Part shown: positions 45,934 through 59,600 of the stretch, one piece after another
Layout: each line of letters begins with the position of its first letter
Position numbering within the stretch: the stretch's first letter is position 1
NCBI GenBank assembly: GCA_000328365.1
Contig: KB296008.1
Span: 97,966-161,965, forward strand
From: Capitella teleta
Lineage: Eukaryota > Annelida > Polychaeta > Capitellidae
Direction of reading: 5' to 3'
DNA: 64,000 bases
Position numbers and translations under genes: made by a program
Notes under the pieces: generated by a model
Database searches by the model: none
Told to the model about the DNA's origin: nothing
What the model saw: the letters and a program-made list of their open reading frames with translations, nothing else

Positions 45934-47458
45934 CTTCCTTTACGAAATGGACAGTTTGGCGCAATGGACACACGCGCAGACAAAGTCTGTTCATTTGGTC
46001 GTTTGCTGTATTCAATTGTTATATCGCCTGATTGATTGTAAATTATCACTTTCCTGCTTCACAACAAGTCCATTCCTTCGGGAAACCGAATACAACTTCC
46101 TGTGTTTTTCCCGTTTATATGTATTTATATTTACATATTTGTGCTCCGCATAACAGTGATTCAGATGACATGATCATATTTAGTAGATCCATGAATACAC
46201 CAACACGTCATGACACTGGTTGCACAATCCCGTGTATGTTCTGTCTGCAGTGCAGTGGATTGAAATATTTATAATCTTATAAATCAACATATGTTCTCAT
46301 TATTTCTGCTATAGATTCCTGGAATCATTGGCTAATGTAATTGGTAAATCGTATGACGATTGTCTTTGATCGGTTTGAAAACAGGAATATTTGTAGATAG
46401 CGATACAATGTGCACGGCTGAAAATTCTCCCTCCGCGACCCAGAACTTCTTTTAAGCGCTACTTCAGAGAGCGCTTGGCTCTGGGGGTCTATGGCACTGG
46501 TCTGTGGGGCCGCCGGATCTGCCGAGCAATGGTCCACCTAGTGAACATATATTTTGTCAGGTATAATGTACTGATTGATATAATGTGTAGGTAGACAACT
46601 CGATGCGCTTACCTAACTTGTTGCCCATCTGTGAGTCACTCGACTGTTTTTCACAATTCACCTTTTTTAAAATCCACACACCTATTAATTACCATCGCAC
46701 TGGATGCTCCCTGTTTGGCGACTGAGAGGATGTTGTTGATCAGAGAGATGTTGATTTAATTAATCATTTCATACATAAACCTTCGGCTTTATCGCTGAAT
46801 CAGTGAAGTAGACTTTTCAATGACATAATAACGAATTTCAGTAGACATTAATCAAGTTTCAATGGCGACATTCACCGAATTCACGGAAATAGAGGCACTG
46901 TTATATTGAACGGTGTAAGTTACACCCAACTGAATTGTGACCTCTGAACCCGTAGAAACAATAGGGCTACCAAATGCATCACATTGGTTGCTTCTTGTTT
47001 ACGTGAGTGCATGGATACACATGTACGTCATTGCAATATTACCTGAATAAGCGACCAGGTGTAAATGCAACAGAACATCGATATCCTTAAATGAAGACTC
47101 AAGATTACGGGCTGAAAATTTCAAGGAATTATGTAAACTTTGTATAGATTTTATTTCAATGGAAATGCCCAATACCCAATAGAGTGGAACTAACGCGACA
47201 ACAGAGGCAACTAAATTATAAACCAAATCAGTGGTATATTACGTGCACATGCATGTCTAACGAACTATACCCGATACAGGAGAATAACTTATTAGGATTC
47301 GTATAATTAAAGAAACATCATAATAAAGTCAAGCGTGAAACGAGGTCAGTCATGGTATTTCTGTTGGTGTGAATACCAAAGAAACACGCATATGATGATG
47401 ACCCAGTTGTCTATTGCCTGTGTACAACATAATATTACAAACACGGAGTTCGAGATGA

Positions 47459-47478
47459 AGCTCTCTCTCTCTCTCTTC
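47459..47478. repeat. (CT)n microsatellite
   Basis: About nine CT units. Confidence 0.9.
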
Positions 47479-47747
47479 TTGTACCCCATTCAGCTGACGA
47501 CTAGGAGCGAAAGCAGAGGGGAAACAGCACATTGTTTGAAAGATATAAAGTTCATTGTCTGTTTCGATTGTTGCATTGTTAGTGCTAGACAGTCAGACTG
47601 TGTTGTCTGCAGCAGTTTTGGTTCAGCCTCACAGAGGACGTGATACCCCGAAGGGAGCGTGCCAATCTGGGACACAGAAAAGGGTTCAATGCCCCATCCA
47701 CCGGAAACCTAGGTACCTTGCCTTCATTTGAGGCTGGAGCTTTGGGA

Positions 47748-47756
47748 GACCACCCA
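47748..47756 (-). promoter_or_regulatory. Gli site GACCACCCA
   Basis: An exact reverse complement of the Gli consensus TGGGTGGTC. A single 9-mer, so only suggestive. Confidence 0.25.
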
Positions 47757-50209
47757 GGTGCACAGGCACGAAGGGGACACCATATCAGGACCTCTTCTCA
47801 TTTTTGAACCAAGTACATTGTTTTGAAAACAGTTGAGAGAGCTTTCAATCAAGGCTTTGGCATTGTTTTCTCTTCTTTTTACTCATACACAAAAGCCAGG
47901 AGAATGGTTCTGAGTCTCCCTCTGTGGAGAAGCAACAAACCTTCCTTTGTACGAGTCTGAATCGATGCTCTTCTTGTGTTCATGATAGTCTTTGTCTTTC
48001 GATATGAAACCAGCTTCTATACATCAGCTTTGAGAAACGCTGTCGGCTCGTATGACGGCCAACATGCGAAACACTGCTTTGTTTGTTTGTCAATAAGCAC
48101 GCCGGACGATGCGCTGGCTTTTCATCAAGCAAAATTAGGAGCATATATTGACAAGGAACACAATGACTGAGGGATGTCCACGGATAAATCAGTCTCAATT
48201 GATCTGTGGACCTCATACATCGACTGCCAAAAAGCACCGACAACACTGCGAAGCCATGCACTGAATCGGGCAACGAGGATCGACACATATGTCTCTCCCC
48301 GCTTCATTATTTATTCAGATATTATCACTGTATTGAGAGAGTACGGTGACGAACTAGCACTGTAGATTTAGCTAAGTACTTCATGTACTTGCTATGTGCA
48401 CTCAGTCATCTAGAAATCCAAGTGTTTTGGCTCGGAATGGAACCAAATGAAAGCGAGTTAATCAAAGAACCTACCCACCAAGGTAATGAATGACCTATGA
48501 CCTCATAACTTAAGACCCCATAACCGGCATAATGATATCGATAATGATATCATAAGTTACACACTTTTAGCTGAAAACTTTAAGTCTGTGAATCTGAGGC
48601 GATGAATTGAATTGCCAGGCACTGACCATATATCATACGACATCAAACGGAGACCCCAACCGATAGCTCAAAGCAAGTCAATTGCATTGAATCAATTGAT
48701 TAAACATGATTCGTGAACATTTTGTGGGTATCAGTAGAATTGACACCAACAGAACGACTGTAACAAATTGAGAACTCAGGATGCACAGTCGCAGAAGTGG
48801 GCGGAGTCTCACTGCGTGCACTGCTTGGCACTGAGATGTTTCAAGCATCTGACTGACAATCATAGACAGCTCAACACAGCCCCAGTCTTTGATCCGTCAA
48901 ACACATCTCCCTGTGAATGGACTACCTTCTAGAAATTACTCTCACATTGACGACTCTACTTCAGTACTTGTGACACTTCGCATTGGCGATTCAGTATCAT
49001 TCAGTATAATTACAACAACTTAATGATCTATTGGAACATGTTGGTACATGTGCAAGATGATATATAGCAAATTAGTCATTGCGCATAGGGGTAATATTAT
49101 ATACAGAAGACACGCAACTTGATGCAAGCAATTCACCAAAGCAGATGACAATGTACTCTGTATCCACAGACCTACCTCTGCCAATTACGTCATCGTGTCA
49201 ATCAATGGCATCCACCACCAACAACAACTCAGTTCAACCAAATTTTCAGCTCGCACACTGACAGCCAAATGGCGACAGACCCTACAAGCTATTAAGAAGT
49301 CTTACAAATCAGCAAAGACCGTGTTTGGTGCGTATTCAAAGCTTGAATACACTGCGATTGGGCATTGAATATCCGCGAGCAATTAACATAGAAGTTCTAT
49401 AAATTCACAGCAGTGCAAGCAGAAAGCAGAGTGCGCTATTCACTGGCTTTTGCTCCGCTGAAAAGCTAGCTTTTGTAAAGAGACTGAGCCCGAAGTGAGA
49501 ATAGGGGATGACATGGCGAAGAAAGAACACCGAGATTTATAGTTCCTCAGTTCCTCGCGTATAAAACCGCTCCTTTTCTTCAACATGGCGCTTTTTGTGG
49601 GCTCCGTGTTGCTGTGTGCAACGTTCCCATGCACTTTTGAATCGTGGCTTTTGTTGGCGTACTGAAAAGATTTCTTCAGACTCGCTAGTTTAGATTGCTT
49701 GTAAGGTTAATCAATGATCTGGTTTGTAAAAAAAGGGAGCCCGTATATTGGTGATGCACGTATCTCTCATCAATGGCCTGGGGTGGCTTTTTCTTCTCCT
49801 AATTCGACTGACTTTAACTCTTCATGATGGTTACTATTCAGATGCATTATGCGTTTTTATGTGTCAGCTATAGTGAGTTAGTGAATCGGTCGATTACTTC
49901 TTGATACTTGTATGACGTCACACCTCTGTTGACTGGAAATTAATTTCATGATAAAAGCAAGGATTCAATAGTCTAGTTTCTAGTTAATAGAAAATATATC
50001 ATAGCATCCTTGATCAAAGTGAGATTGCACCTTTTACACACCTTGCAATTACCTTATCACCTCATCATCCTAATGTAAAAAACCACAAAGTAAAAGAACC
50101 ACATTATGACATAACATTGTACCTTGTGGTATCCCTGGTATATATGCACCATTGTGCAGCCCCAGCTTGCATGAAATCTTTAATATATGTAAGACTGAAC
50201 ATGACGTAC

Positions 50210-51290
50210 CTTGACCAACAGGAGATTCGATCAGGTGTATTGTAAGGTCCCCAGAAACCGCGACCAGTATCCAGGCGACTATTGTGACCGCAGCTCAAAG
50301 GGGCTGAATGGGACTTCGACCCTGGCTCTTTTCAAAATGTTTGGGGGAGAAATGGCTTTGAGGTGGATAATGCTCTGGCCTTCTGACCGCGCCACCGGCC
50401 ATTCATTATTCAACGGGTCGGAGTGTCGTGCCTTATTACTCTTCCACAAAAAGAATTACCCCGCTTTACGTCATCGGCTTCTCTAAGGAATCCCTTTCAA
50501 CACGTGGGGAGGCTTTGTCCTTGTCCAGCCGGCATGCGCGATGAGGGGAAATTTGGCGCGAAACCTAGGTGTCGTCGATAGAGAATCTTCCCCCGGAATG
50601 GCCCACGCTGCCCGAAGGGTGAGGGGAAGTGTGTATGGGGTCTATATGCCTCCAGATATACCGCAACCAATTGTTAGAGTAGTTTTATCACAATTTCTCC
50701 TTGAGTTAAACAATGCTTTTTTGCTTTCGTTTTCGTGCGGTGGACATTTTCTTTACATTCGACGCACGTTCGACACAAGGACTAAATGGTGCTCGCTCCG
50801 TTTGGTATTTGGGCGATATTAAGAGGTGTGGACATTATCTCCTCCTGCCATATTGGCTGCAACTGAGTGCAATGGGGAGATGCTAGGGGCAAAATTGCTG
50901 CTTTTGTGCCGACACTTCCCCATCAGGGAAATATTAAGAACGTGTCAGCCAACAAAGGGACACGACGCTAGCAGAAAACCCTCGTCGTCGTCATTGAGCA
51001 AGCGCCTCGTCGAATCGGCGCAATTGCACTTGTCCGACATCTGGATTTCTTCATCATGTTCTCGTGAATCTCCACCTCTGTTCTGGGCTCATTCAATGTC
51101 ATTACGGAGCCACCACAGAAGCGACGACGAAGCCCTACGCTGCAGTATGCATAACCCTTTGTTCATTACAAGAGCTCTCGGAATACTTACAGCGTATAGA
51201 TATGGCTATGTTTTTTTCTGCGTGTGCGATGCTACAAGAGGCGGATATACAATGAGGAAAGATAATGAATGGATGATGACGGGGCGATGC
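50210..51290. promoter_or_regulatory. High-complexity island with perfect E2F site
   Basis: A GC-richer kilobase with TTTGGCGCGAAA (50552-50563, palindromic E2F consensus), GGCATGCGCG (50531-50540), TTTACGTCATCGG (50464-50476) and CTCTTTTCAAAATG-type elements. Open frames of 91, 93 and 156 codons occur but resemble no family and show no splice-bounded structure. Confidence 0.35.
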
Positions 51291-51460
51291 TCATAAGAAG
51301 CTGTAATCAAGACATTCGAATGCTTTTGTTATGAAACGGCATATAGGATGATATACCCTCCTTTGATAAAACACATCGGCTGCATTATTCAATAAAGGCG
51401 AACAGGAAGGTCCGTCTTCCCTTGAATCAGAATACGTCTAGCATACATTGTGCATGTCTA

Positions 51461-51481
51461 GGGAAGGGGGAGGGGGAGGGG
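51461..51481 (+). other. G-quadruplex-prone tract
   Basis: Four G runs of three to five with loops of one or two A. Confidence 0.55.
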
Positions 51482-52014
51482 TTAAACGAGTCACTGTGAG
51501 GGGTGTAACACCAAAACATAATTGAGGTGTGAGATATAAATGCAATGAAATAATTTCTGTATACTGACCGTATCTCTGGCTCTGGCTGAAATGTCTCCTT
51601 CATTGCAGACATTCTTCGGAAGTTGGTTCGCTGATCGCACATTGAATGAGTGGACATGTCACCAAGCAGGGGGCGATGCTCACCGAGGCCGTATATGTGG
51701 ATTTCGGCTCAGCGGATTTGGTAGCCCCTGGTCAAATATCGGACATAAAGAGTCATTGTCCAGCAAATGCCTTGCGATATAGACCTTCGAGTGGACCTTG
51801 TTGACGATTCAGAGTTGATCGACTGACATCCATTGAACAGCGACCTGCAAAACCACACAGAGTAACTTCCAACCACAACAGACCGACTCAATGGTTAGGG
51901 CCACTTTTCGGTTTTCATGAGTTCCTTCACGTTTCAAGAAAATGTGTGATCCCAAAACAAACTGTCCATCGACTGACAAGCCAGGCGATTACCCTATGTT
52001 ATAATTAACATTGT

Positions 52015-52494
52015 CTAAGCATATAGCATATAGCACCTCTGATGCTCTGAATGCAACCACGGCGTAATGAATAATTCGACATGGACTGAATAATCCGCCC
52101 TTATTCCCGCCTCATAATTGCCCAGCATGAAATGAATGGCGTCGGCTGCGTCGTCCATTGATGACGATGAAAGGGATCTGCGTCGCTCGCTTTGAGCCGA
52201 GTGAATGCGGCGACGAAGGATCTTCAGCGAGTCGAGGACTTGTATCCAGTCAGCTTCGCCCTTTTCATCCCTTTTCGACGGCTGCTTCTTCGATGACGCC
52301 ATGTCGGGCGGATCTGGGTTGATGACCCGCTGAGCTAATGCTCCATTTGTTGCCATGGAAACAGCGATCTCGGAATTTGTGGTTGGTTCAAGGCGCAATG
52401 GCAAGTTCGAAGCATCATATGCTGACCAAAGTATTTTATACATCACACGTATTGGATACCTATGGGTATAAGAAACATCCATGTCAATGAACAA
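52015..52494 (-). other. Unproven open frame with coding-like stretch
   Basis: 159 codons. The central part (from about Met 47) is hydrophilic with GEADWIQVLDSLKILRRRI, SERRRSLSSSS and DDAADAIHFMLGNYEAG, and its codons end mostly in C or G, unlike most frames here. I recognise no family. The start overlaps an exact X-box, and neither splice sites nor a polyadenylation signal were established. It could be a real small exon, a retained fragment, or regulatory DNA with few stops. Confidence 0.2.
52349..52362. promoter_or_regulatory. X-box GTTGCCATGGAAAC
   Basis: A second exact copy of the RFX long motif in the window. On the minus strand its central ATG is an internal Met codon of the frame at 52015-52494, so either the motif or the frame may be incidental. 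Confidence 0.5.
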
Positions 52495-53286
52495 TATAAA
52501 TGATCATTTCACACTCATTGCTTGGCCATTATATAAGGAACCTATACATAATATTATATGCAGCCGAATCATTGACGTAATGCAAATTGTGGGCATCAGA
52601 TATGTTTGCAAGGTAGAGGTATCGTTAGAGCGGACACCCACAGGGGTCAATAGTCCCAGATGCACTACAATAAGTGCGCCCTTGTCGGCTGAGGACATAT
52701 TCACTCAGAATGCCGTGAATCATTCATGCGTAACAACAGATCACTTCCCATGCCATGGTGTCTGCCAATTTCTCTTCCTTCGCAGACGTCCTGTCTTCTT
52801 TGGAGAACGCGATAGTCAAGCAGGGTTCAAGATGAACACTCCTCGTCGCCTTTGAAGAGTCCATTTCTGATGAACTTTGGCCCACATTGGTCGACGATCC
52901 GACCTCACCGCGTCTAAGATTTGATCAGTTGTAGAACCATCTCTCATAATATCTTCTTGCTTATAGGTGCAGGTGTCATGGTGGATAGATGGACCCTAAT
53001 TTCGCCAATAATGGCGTATTCCAACCAGTCCCGATTCAGGAACCTTCGGAAGTAAATTCTACTTTGGTTTCTTGATGCTAAATACTTGGTTCTTTATGCA
53101 TCCAAAGAGTTTTTGTAGTCAATATTGCAGTGTGGCGGATTGTACATGTACCTAAATTTAGAACGAGAAATTTTTGGAGTCAGACAGAACAATAATTATG
53201 GGCAACAAACTTAGAATCGAAACCACATTTAAGCGTTGCGTTTCATTGAGCGTTATTGGTCATTGAAAACACACGCGCTACGAAAA

Positions 53287-53408
53287 TTTTTTTTTTCCTG
53301 TTTATGACACCCCGGAATTGAACCCGGCGAGTTGCCAAACCGGAATCGAACCCACAAATCTCTGCACGTAAAGCAAGCACCCTATAACCACTGCGCCATC
53401 GTGGTCAT
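53287..53408 (-). mobile_element. tRNA-derived SINE (or tRNA pseudogene) with A-tail
   Basis: Read on the minus strand: a pol III A box TGGCGCAGTGG (53388-53398) and a perfect B box GGTTCGATTCC (53342-53352) 36 bp apart edge to edge, as in a tRNA. The anticodon-loop region reads TTTACGT with a short stem, but the D stem and T stem no longer pair well. A second B-box-like GGTTCAATTCC (53314-53324) lies 28 bp further on, followed by a short unique part and an A10 tail (53287-53296). Tail plus decayed cloverleaf argue for a SINE rather than a working tRNA. No target duplication was evident. Confidence 0.6.
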
Positions 53409-54129
53409 GGACCTTGGAAGAAATTAGCTTTGGGCATCGAAACGGAATCAGGTGACCACCAAGCAAAAGCGATGTTGCCTTCAGTTCTATGTTTATGTTT
53501 TATATGCAGATTGAACAGAAGAATCCCGATGGCTTTTGGATACAATCGTCTACTGTTCGGATTATGCCTTATATCGGCGCCTATTATTCAATTCTAAAGC
53601 ATTTTACAACCATTTCACGTAGATTGAAGGTTTTTTAATAATAAAAAACCCCAAACAAACCCCAAAACATCTCAAATCATGTTGATCTTAAGGTAGAATA
53701 TCCATTATTCATCGATCGTGTTGACACCTCGCAAAATTTAATTCTAAGTATCTTATTTGAATCAGAGAGTGAGCCCAGATCTGTTGACCATTACGACCAC
53801 GTGCGCAGTGCAATTCAGGATATGATGTCATGACAAGAAAGACTCAATAATTACTAGTAACTGATAGAAGGAACAAGAGAGACAAACTTATTTGAAGACG
53901 TGCAGAACGTGTGTGCTTACTATTATGCAAGGGGTAAATTGTTAAAATTCCAACAACGTCTTAAAAAAAAAAAAAAAAACCTATTTGACCTATTTGAGCT
54001 CTCACCTAAGAATACAGACTAATAATAATTGCTTTAACCATCCACAAAAATCATAATATAAGCAAACAGTGATGAGGAATAGCGTGCACGCTGCATGTCT
54101 CGATAGAGAACAAGGCAGTCCAAGAACAC

Positions 54130-54700
54130 AATGACAGGCATGTTATGTCAGCACAGGACAATCGACTTCGGACGAGTCCTCTTGTTATACGGAATAAAAG
54201 CACCGACAATGATCCTATTCTTCGCACTTTCCACCGAGCGCAAGTCCGAAAAGACCGCTCGCCTTTTGTGTGCGAGGGGCTCTCATGCTGGTGTTGTATC
54301 TGGTAAAATCGCCAAGCAGGGCGCTGCTAAAGGAACCCTTTTGTGAGGGTTTTTAGCTCCATTGTTGCCCTATTGTGTGCAGGAACAAAGCTGGGTAACG
54401 GAAAAAGCGAGGCGGAGCTGGGATGCGTTCGCGTATCAACATCTGATGGAAATTATTCTCGCTGAACACTGGTCTAATCTGAGCGAATAATTCATGGCCG
54501 ACAACGTTGAAAAGACTCCGACTGAAGTGGATTATTGACGTCTGTTGACTGGAACGAAGGCTTCGTGCTGCCAAGTCTGCTTATTGAAGTTATTGGCCGC
54601 CTCGGATCGCTTTCTTTTGGTCTTTGGTCAGGCATGAAAATTCGGCCAAACTCGTAATCATTGGATTTGAAGCAATGATTGTGCTTATGAGTTATGCTAT
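54130..54700. promoter_or_regulatory. High-complexity island
   Basis: GC-richer, non-repetitive, with CGCTCGCCTTTTGTGTGCG (Sox-type) and GAGCGAATAATTCATGG. Short frames on both strands have no family resemblance. Candidate enhancer about 29 kb upstream of SoxB1. Confidence 0.25.
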
Positions 54701-56129
54701 GCATTGTAGATATACCGGGCGGCATCTTTGGTGTCTACAATTATTTGTATTAGTTGCTATCAATAATTAATCAGAACCTGTACAACATTGCAAGGTGTAG
54801 CTCCACATAAATCACCTAGTGAATATGAATAGGACAGCATATCATCATGTTTCAAGTGAAGTAGAACTTGTTCATTCACATTCACAAGCAATCTACATAA
54901 CCAGGCCCATTAATTGCCCAGACTCATAAGCCTATAATTATGCGATCATAACATAGGGTTATTATGCTCTATCATTGCAAGAATACTATGGTGAATAGTG
55001 CAGAACAAAACTTTGTCACTGGGTCATACAAGTACACTGATGAGTATGAAGCACGTGTGATCAGTCCTGGCTTTAGACTGAGGGATGAATCGCCGTTAGC
55101 CCGCAACGCAGAGCACTTCTTCCTAATTCCGGCCGAGGAGTCGCTTGGAGGCGGATCCTTTGGCTTGAATGTAATTGAATGATGAGCGGTTGGTAATGAC
55201 GGGCCTCTTGTCTGCCCCCACCCCCGACCCATGAGCGCCCCCTCTTAATAGCCGGCCCTCCCCCTCGGGGGCCGCGATGAAATGAAGCTAAAAAGAACGA
55301 CAAAGACTCTGCTGGACTCCAACTGCAAATCCAGATCCATCATTCAACCGGATTTGACTTGTCATCCGAATGATGCTGCTCATCATTACTGCTATGTGAA
55401 AGTGAATCATATCGCCATTGACTTTGAGACCATCAGCAGACTCGTAATGCAAGTGTGGAGCTTCGCAAAGGGGATGGATACAGAGTATGTGCCACTTAAG
55501 TGGATGCATATGTACTTTTAATCTAAGTCATACATTGATGAAAACTACGATTGAAAGATTTGCATCCATCGCATAGCATAAGCCTTGATAACCCATTAAC
55601 ATGATCACTCATCATGTTAATTAACAATAACAAGCCCTTCTTGACCGAGGCACGCTGGGTGTGCCGGTGCACCGGATGCATTGACCGCTGTTTCACCCAT
55701 TCGATACTTCTTAATATATGCACTTCATGATCGTTGGCCTATTCTTCCTGCATGACCATTGCACACAGAAGGTATGGTGCGAAATTAATCATGTCCAGAT
55801 GCAACTTCCCATGCAAACCAGATTACATCCATGGGCAATTGGCCAAAAATTACGCAATGACGAATATTGCACAGCTTATGAAATTAGCTGACGGTCATCC
55901 ACACCACACCATCTATCAGCCGTCGAAGTTGGAGCTGTGCTCACGTGGACAGAATGGAAGAGACCGCGCTGGGGTGGCGTTGAATGCACCTAATGAAGCA
56001 GAAACAACGCCACCCGATTGTCTGAAATATTACGCCGTGCTCTTGTTCCGTTGTCCATTGTCGGTTTCTTCATTTGAATGTCAAAGATCTAGTTAAGCAG
56101 GCGAGTCAGCCGCCGCTTACATTCATCAT

Positions 56130-56760
56130 GTACGCGTGTTTAGGCACCAATCACCCTCACCCCCTCGGCTCCTTCGCACTCGGCTGACCAATGCCGCCTC
56201 TTTACGGCCGCCGCAGTCTTCATCACTGGTCAGACATTCATGAAATGGACACCGGTTTGCTTGGGGTGAAACCGCATTGCATCTCCGTGTGGCGGCTGCT
56301 TCTTCACGTCCTTCTTCTATGACGTCACCGCAGGCGTTCACGCACAAAGGCTTTTCCAGGAGCTTCGTCGACGACTTGAATGCAACTCGGCTTTTCATGA
56401 ACTTCAATTCTAGCACAGTGCAACAGAACAATACAAGAGGAGAGCATTGCGTATCTAGTTGGTTTTATTTACGACGAGCGATTGTTGTCGCTTCATGGTA
56501 TTGTTCCGGTGGGCGATAATAGAGAAGCCGGGCGATAAAAGAAGCTGCAACAAAAGCCGGCGTTCGTTTATGGTGCTGCAGTTCTTGCTGTGCCACGCCT
56601 GTCTCTTTGTTCGCACCGTGATTATCTTGCCTGCATTAAATGATGTGATTATGAGACAACAATTGACGACATCGAAATCCACCGAGACAGCCTTTGCTGT
56701 TCGTCACAATGCAATTCGCGTTAAAAATCGTGACAATGGGTTTGGCTGAGAGCATCGAGA
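56130..56760. promoter_or_regulatory. High-complexity island with CRE
   Basis: Contains TGACGTCA at 56320-56327 and several ACAAAAG/CTTTTG elements (for example CTGCAACAAAAGCCGGCG). No gene recognised. Candidate enhancer. Confidence 0.25.
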
Positions 56761-57086
56761 GCGCTTCCCATGTGTCCATTTCACGGCGGTGACGACGATT
56801 TCCTTCCACGACGTAGTTCCCATAGTTTCCACGAGGAAATCTGAAGGCAGTGAAATCATGACCCAGTTACGACATTTGCTTATCAGCCACAGTGCCTAGG
56901 TTCTCAATTCACACTGCCTCCGGTATCTACTTCTAACAAAATTCACAAAGCAGAAAGAAATAAGCACAGGCATAAAAAAAAAGAAGAAGAAAAAAAAAAG
57001 AAGAAAACTTTTCAATTTTGGTGTGTGCATTAACAAGAAGTTTTAATGCACGTTGATATAATTATTAATAATTATTATTGATTGTA

Positions 57087-57262
<176 letters not shown>

Positions 57263-57398
57263 GCATCATAATATTACGGTACACTTTATATTGCATGTAC
57301 ATAACTGTATGCGAAATAAATATTAAGCTGACAACCGGGGGTCTCTCATTGCATGCATAGTTTTGACCGTAATTGCAATTAAGCACCTCTGTTGAATG

Positions 57399-57414
57399 TT
57401 TGTTGAATGCAAAT
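57399..57414 (+). promoter_or_regulatory. Sox-Oct-like composite TTTGTT-GA-ATGCAAAT
   Basis: A Sox core TTTGTT and a perfect octamer ATGCAAAT with a 2-bp spacer. Known Sox2-Oct composites have 0 or 3 bp. It lies next to the (ATT)n array at 57.1-57.26 kb, 32 kb upstream of SoxB1. Autoregulation is the natural hypothesis. Confidence 0.4.
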
Positions 57415-58617
57415 TTGGATCACGAATCATTCGCTGCGCAGAGAGAACACGTATTTCTAATCTGTGGTGCTGTGCACGTGCGAGAAATGACTAGAATTTT
57501 GATCACAAATTTTGGCATTTTATTATAATGAATGAAATTCAGAGCAAATTATCAAATAGCGAAGGCCTTCCCAGCCGATGAAATGACATGTGAGGATGTG
57601 AGATGAACTGAGAGTTGAGATGATGTAAGAGGCAATCGTGAAATCTTTCGCAGCGAAATAAGAATGCGATGACCCAGCATTTGCAGGAATTCTATGGAAA
57701 TGGACACCTCTCTTTATTCGGAACACGTCATGACGTTTAAATGTGCGAACCTGTTCTCAATCAGCTAAATAATAATGATAATACAAAAATACAAGGGCAG
57801 CATTTCAAATACTTATAGTCTGTGACGCGAATAGTATTTTTTTCTAATAATCGTTACAAATGTATGATAATAATTTGAAATATTTAAATAGCACTGCACC
57901 CATTGATCTGCAATTCAAGGATTCGTTTAGTTCCGCAAGATGTAACCGACGAACGTCCTGAATTCTTGATTACATAACAGTCCCATTGGATTTCTCGGCG
58001 GAATTTTAATAGTGGCTAGTGCTCCGGATCTAGAAGACTCAGTCCGCATAACGATTCTTGCATCAATGAGTGAGGAATACAATGGATTTTCCCACTCTGT
58101 ATGCATACGGGGCCTGCAGGCGGCAGATTGAAATTGTGAAAAATGAAAAAAACCACCGACGATAGTCCGCATTTCTTCGTTACCTTGCCTCATTAAATAT
58201 GTAAAACAGAACATATCACTGAAAAGAAGTTAAGAAAGCTTTGATAATGGTGGAATTAATCGCAATATTAATTTATGCGTCTTCTGATACCAGAATAATA
58301 TCGCTCAGATATCGCTGTGGAGAAAGTTCGTTTCTTCTTCTTGCTGCTCTAAGCCTAGCCACACAGCTGCTCTATACGCAGTGCGAGCGTTCCGAAAACG
58401 CTTTCTTTTAACCTCTGACCTTCAAACTTTCAGTGGTAATGCAAAACAACTTGCCTCATTAATAAGCGCAAATTACTCATTGACAGTCATGAACTAATTT
58501 AAAATATTAAATACCAGACTTTGTTCATGGAAATATTCATGCAATGGAAGTGCCAAGTGTTGCATAATAATTATGTGCTCCGACCCAAAACACGCAAGTG
58601 TTCTGAATTTCCTTCAA

Positions 58618-58740
<123 letters not shown>

Positions 58741-58919
58741 TAGCACACGCCGTATATGCAACTCAGAAAAATGACCAAATTCACAATATTCGCAATAATA
58801 ATAAATTTATGCAATTAAATGCTTCAATTACCACAATGACCTTGACATTCCGTCACAATATAGATTTATTAAGAACAACATACTTGAAATGTTTCCAGCA
58901 AATTTCAACTCTGTAACTG

Positions 58920-59600
58920 GCATAACTATCGAGATATCAACGTTTCAAAAAGTCATAGTTACTTTTATGCAAGATTAGGCATCTGAGAGCAGTAGTAGTG
59001 CCCTGCATAGTTGTACATATCAATGCACACGAATTTGCTTTTATGTCTAAAACATAGCTAAGACGCTTGTGTGGAGTGTTAATGTGTGCAGGTTCATTGG
59101 TGGAAGCTGAATGCTGCTCAAGCAAGAAGAGGACTTTGGATTCACTCCCGAAACTTCTTGCAACATGCAGCTTCATTGTTTTTGGGGAAAATCCGCTTGG
59201 ATTCTGTCCATGCAACCTGCTCTGAATCATTTCATCACCAGTCGATGTCATCCATCGACACGTTGCGCCATCGTATAACAAAAGGCCGTTACATATTCCG
59301 GGGGCTGAAAAGACCCGTTTTATTGTCACGACAGACAAAACAAAAGCGACATCTGAAATGTACATCTCCCTTCGAAATCGACATCACATTGTGACACGTG
59401 TCATGTGCTGGAATCAATGATTGTTTCGACCATTGTTGTTCGTCTTCTGGCTGATGGCTGCCTGCCTTTAATAAATACAGCGGGACATCCACATCTTTTC
59501 ACTCTTTTGTGTGTGGTCGCCAGTCCTATTCAGCAGAGCACAATGCCTCTGCATATTAGCGACCAGCGCCAAACCCCTTTCATCATTCGGGCGAAATGAA
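58920..59600. promoter_or_regulatory. High-complexity island with Sox-type motifs
   Basis: Includes CCCGTTTTATTGTCACGAC, ACAAAACAAAAGCGAC and CAATGATTGTTTCGACCATT (Sox-like ATTGTT), and a 142-codon minus frame (58937-59365) without family resemblance. Candidate enhancer 33 kb upstream of SoxB1. Confidence 0.3.

Larger units (their letters stand above)
46030..50200. other. Non-coding stretch
   Basis: Mostly AT-rich without mobile elements. TGACGTCA at 49913-49920, tandem GATATC copies at 48531-48554. No gene recognised. Confidence 0.55.

Noticed and set aside
53342-53398. Functional tRNA gene
   Set aside because: A and B boxes are good, but the D and T stems do not pair and an A-tail is present, so a SINE is more likely.
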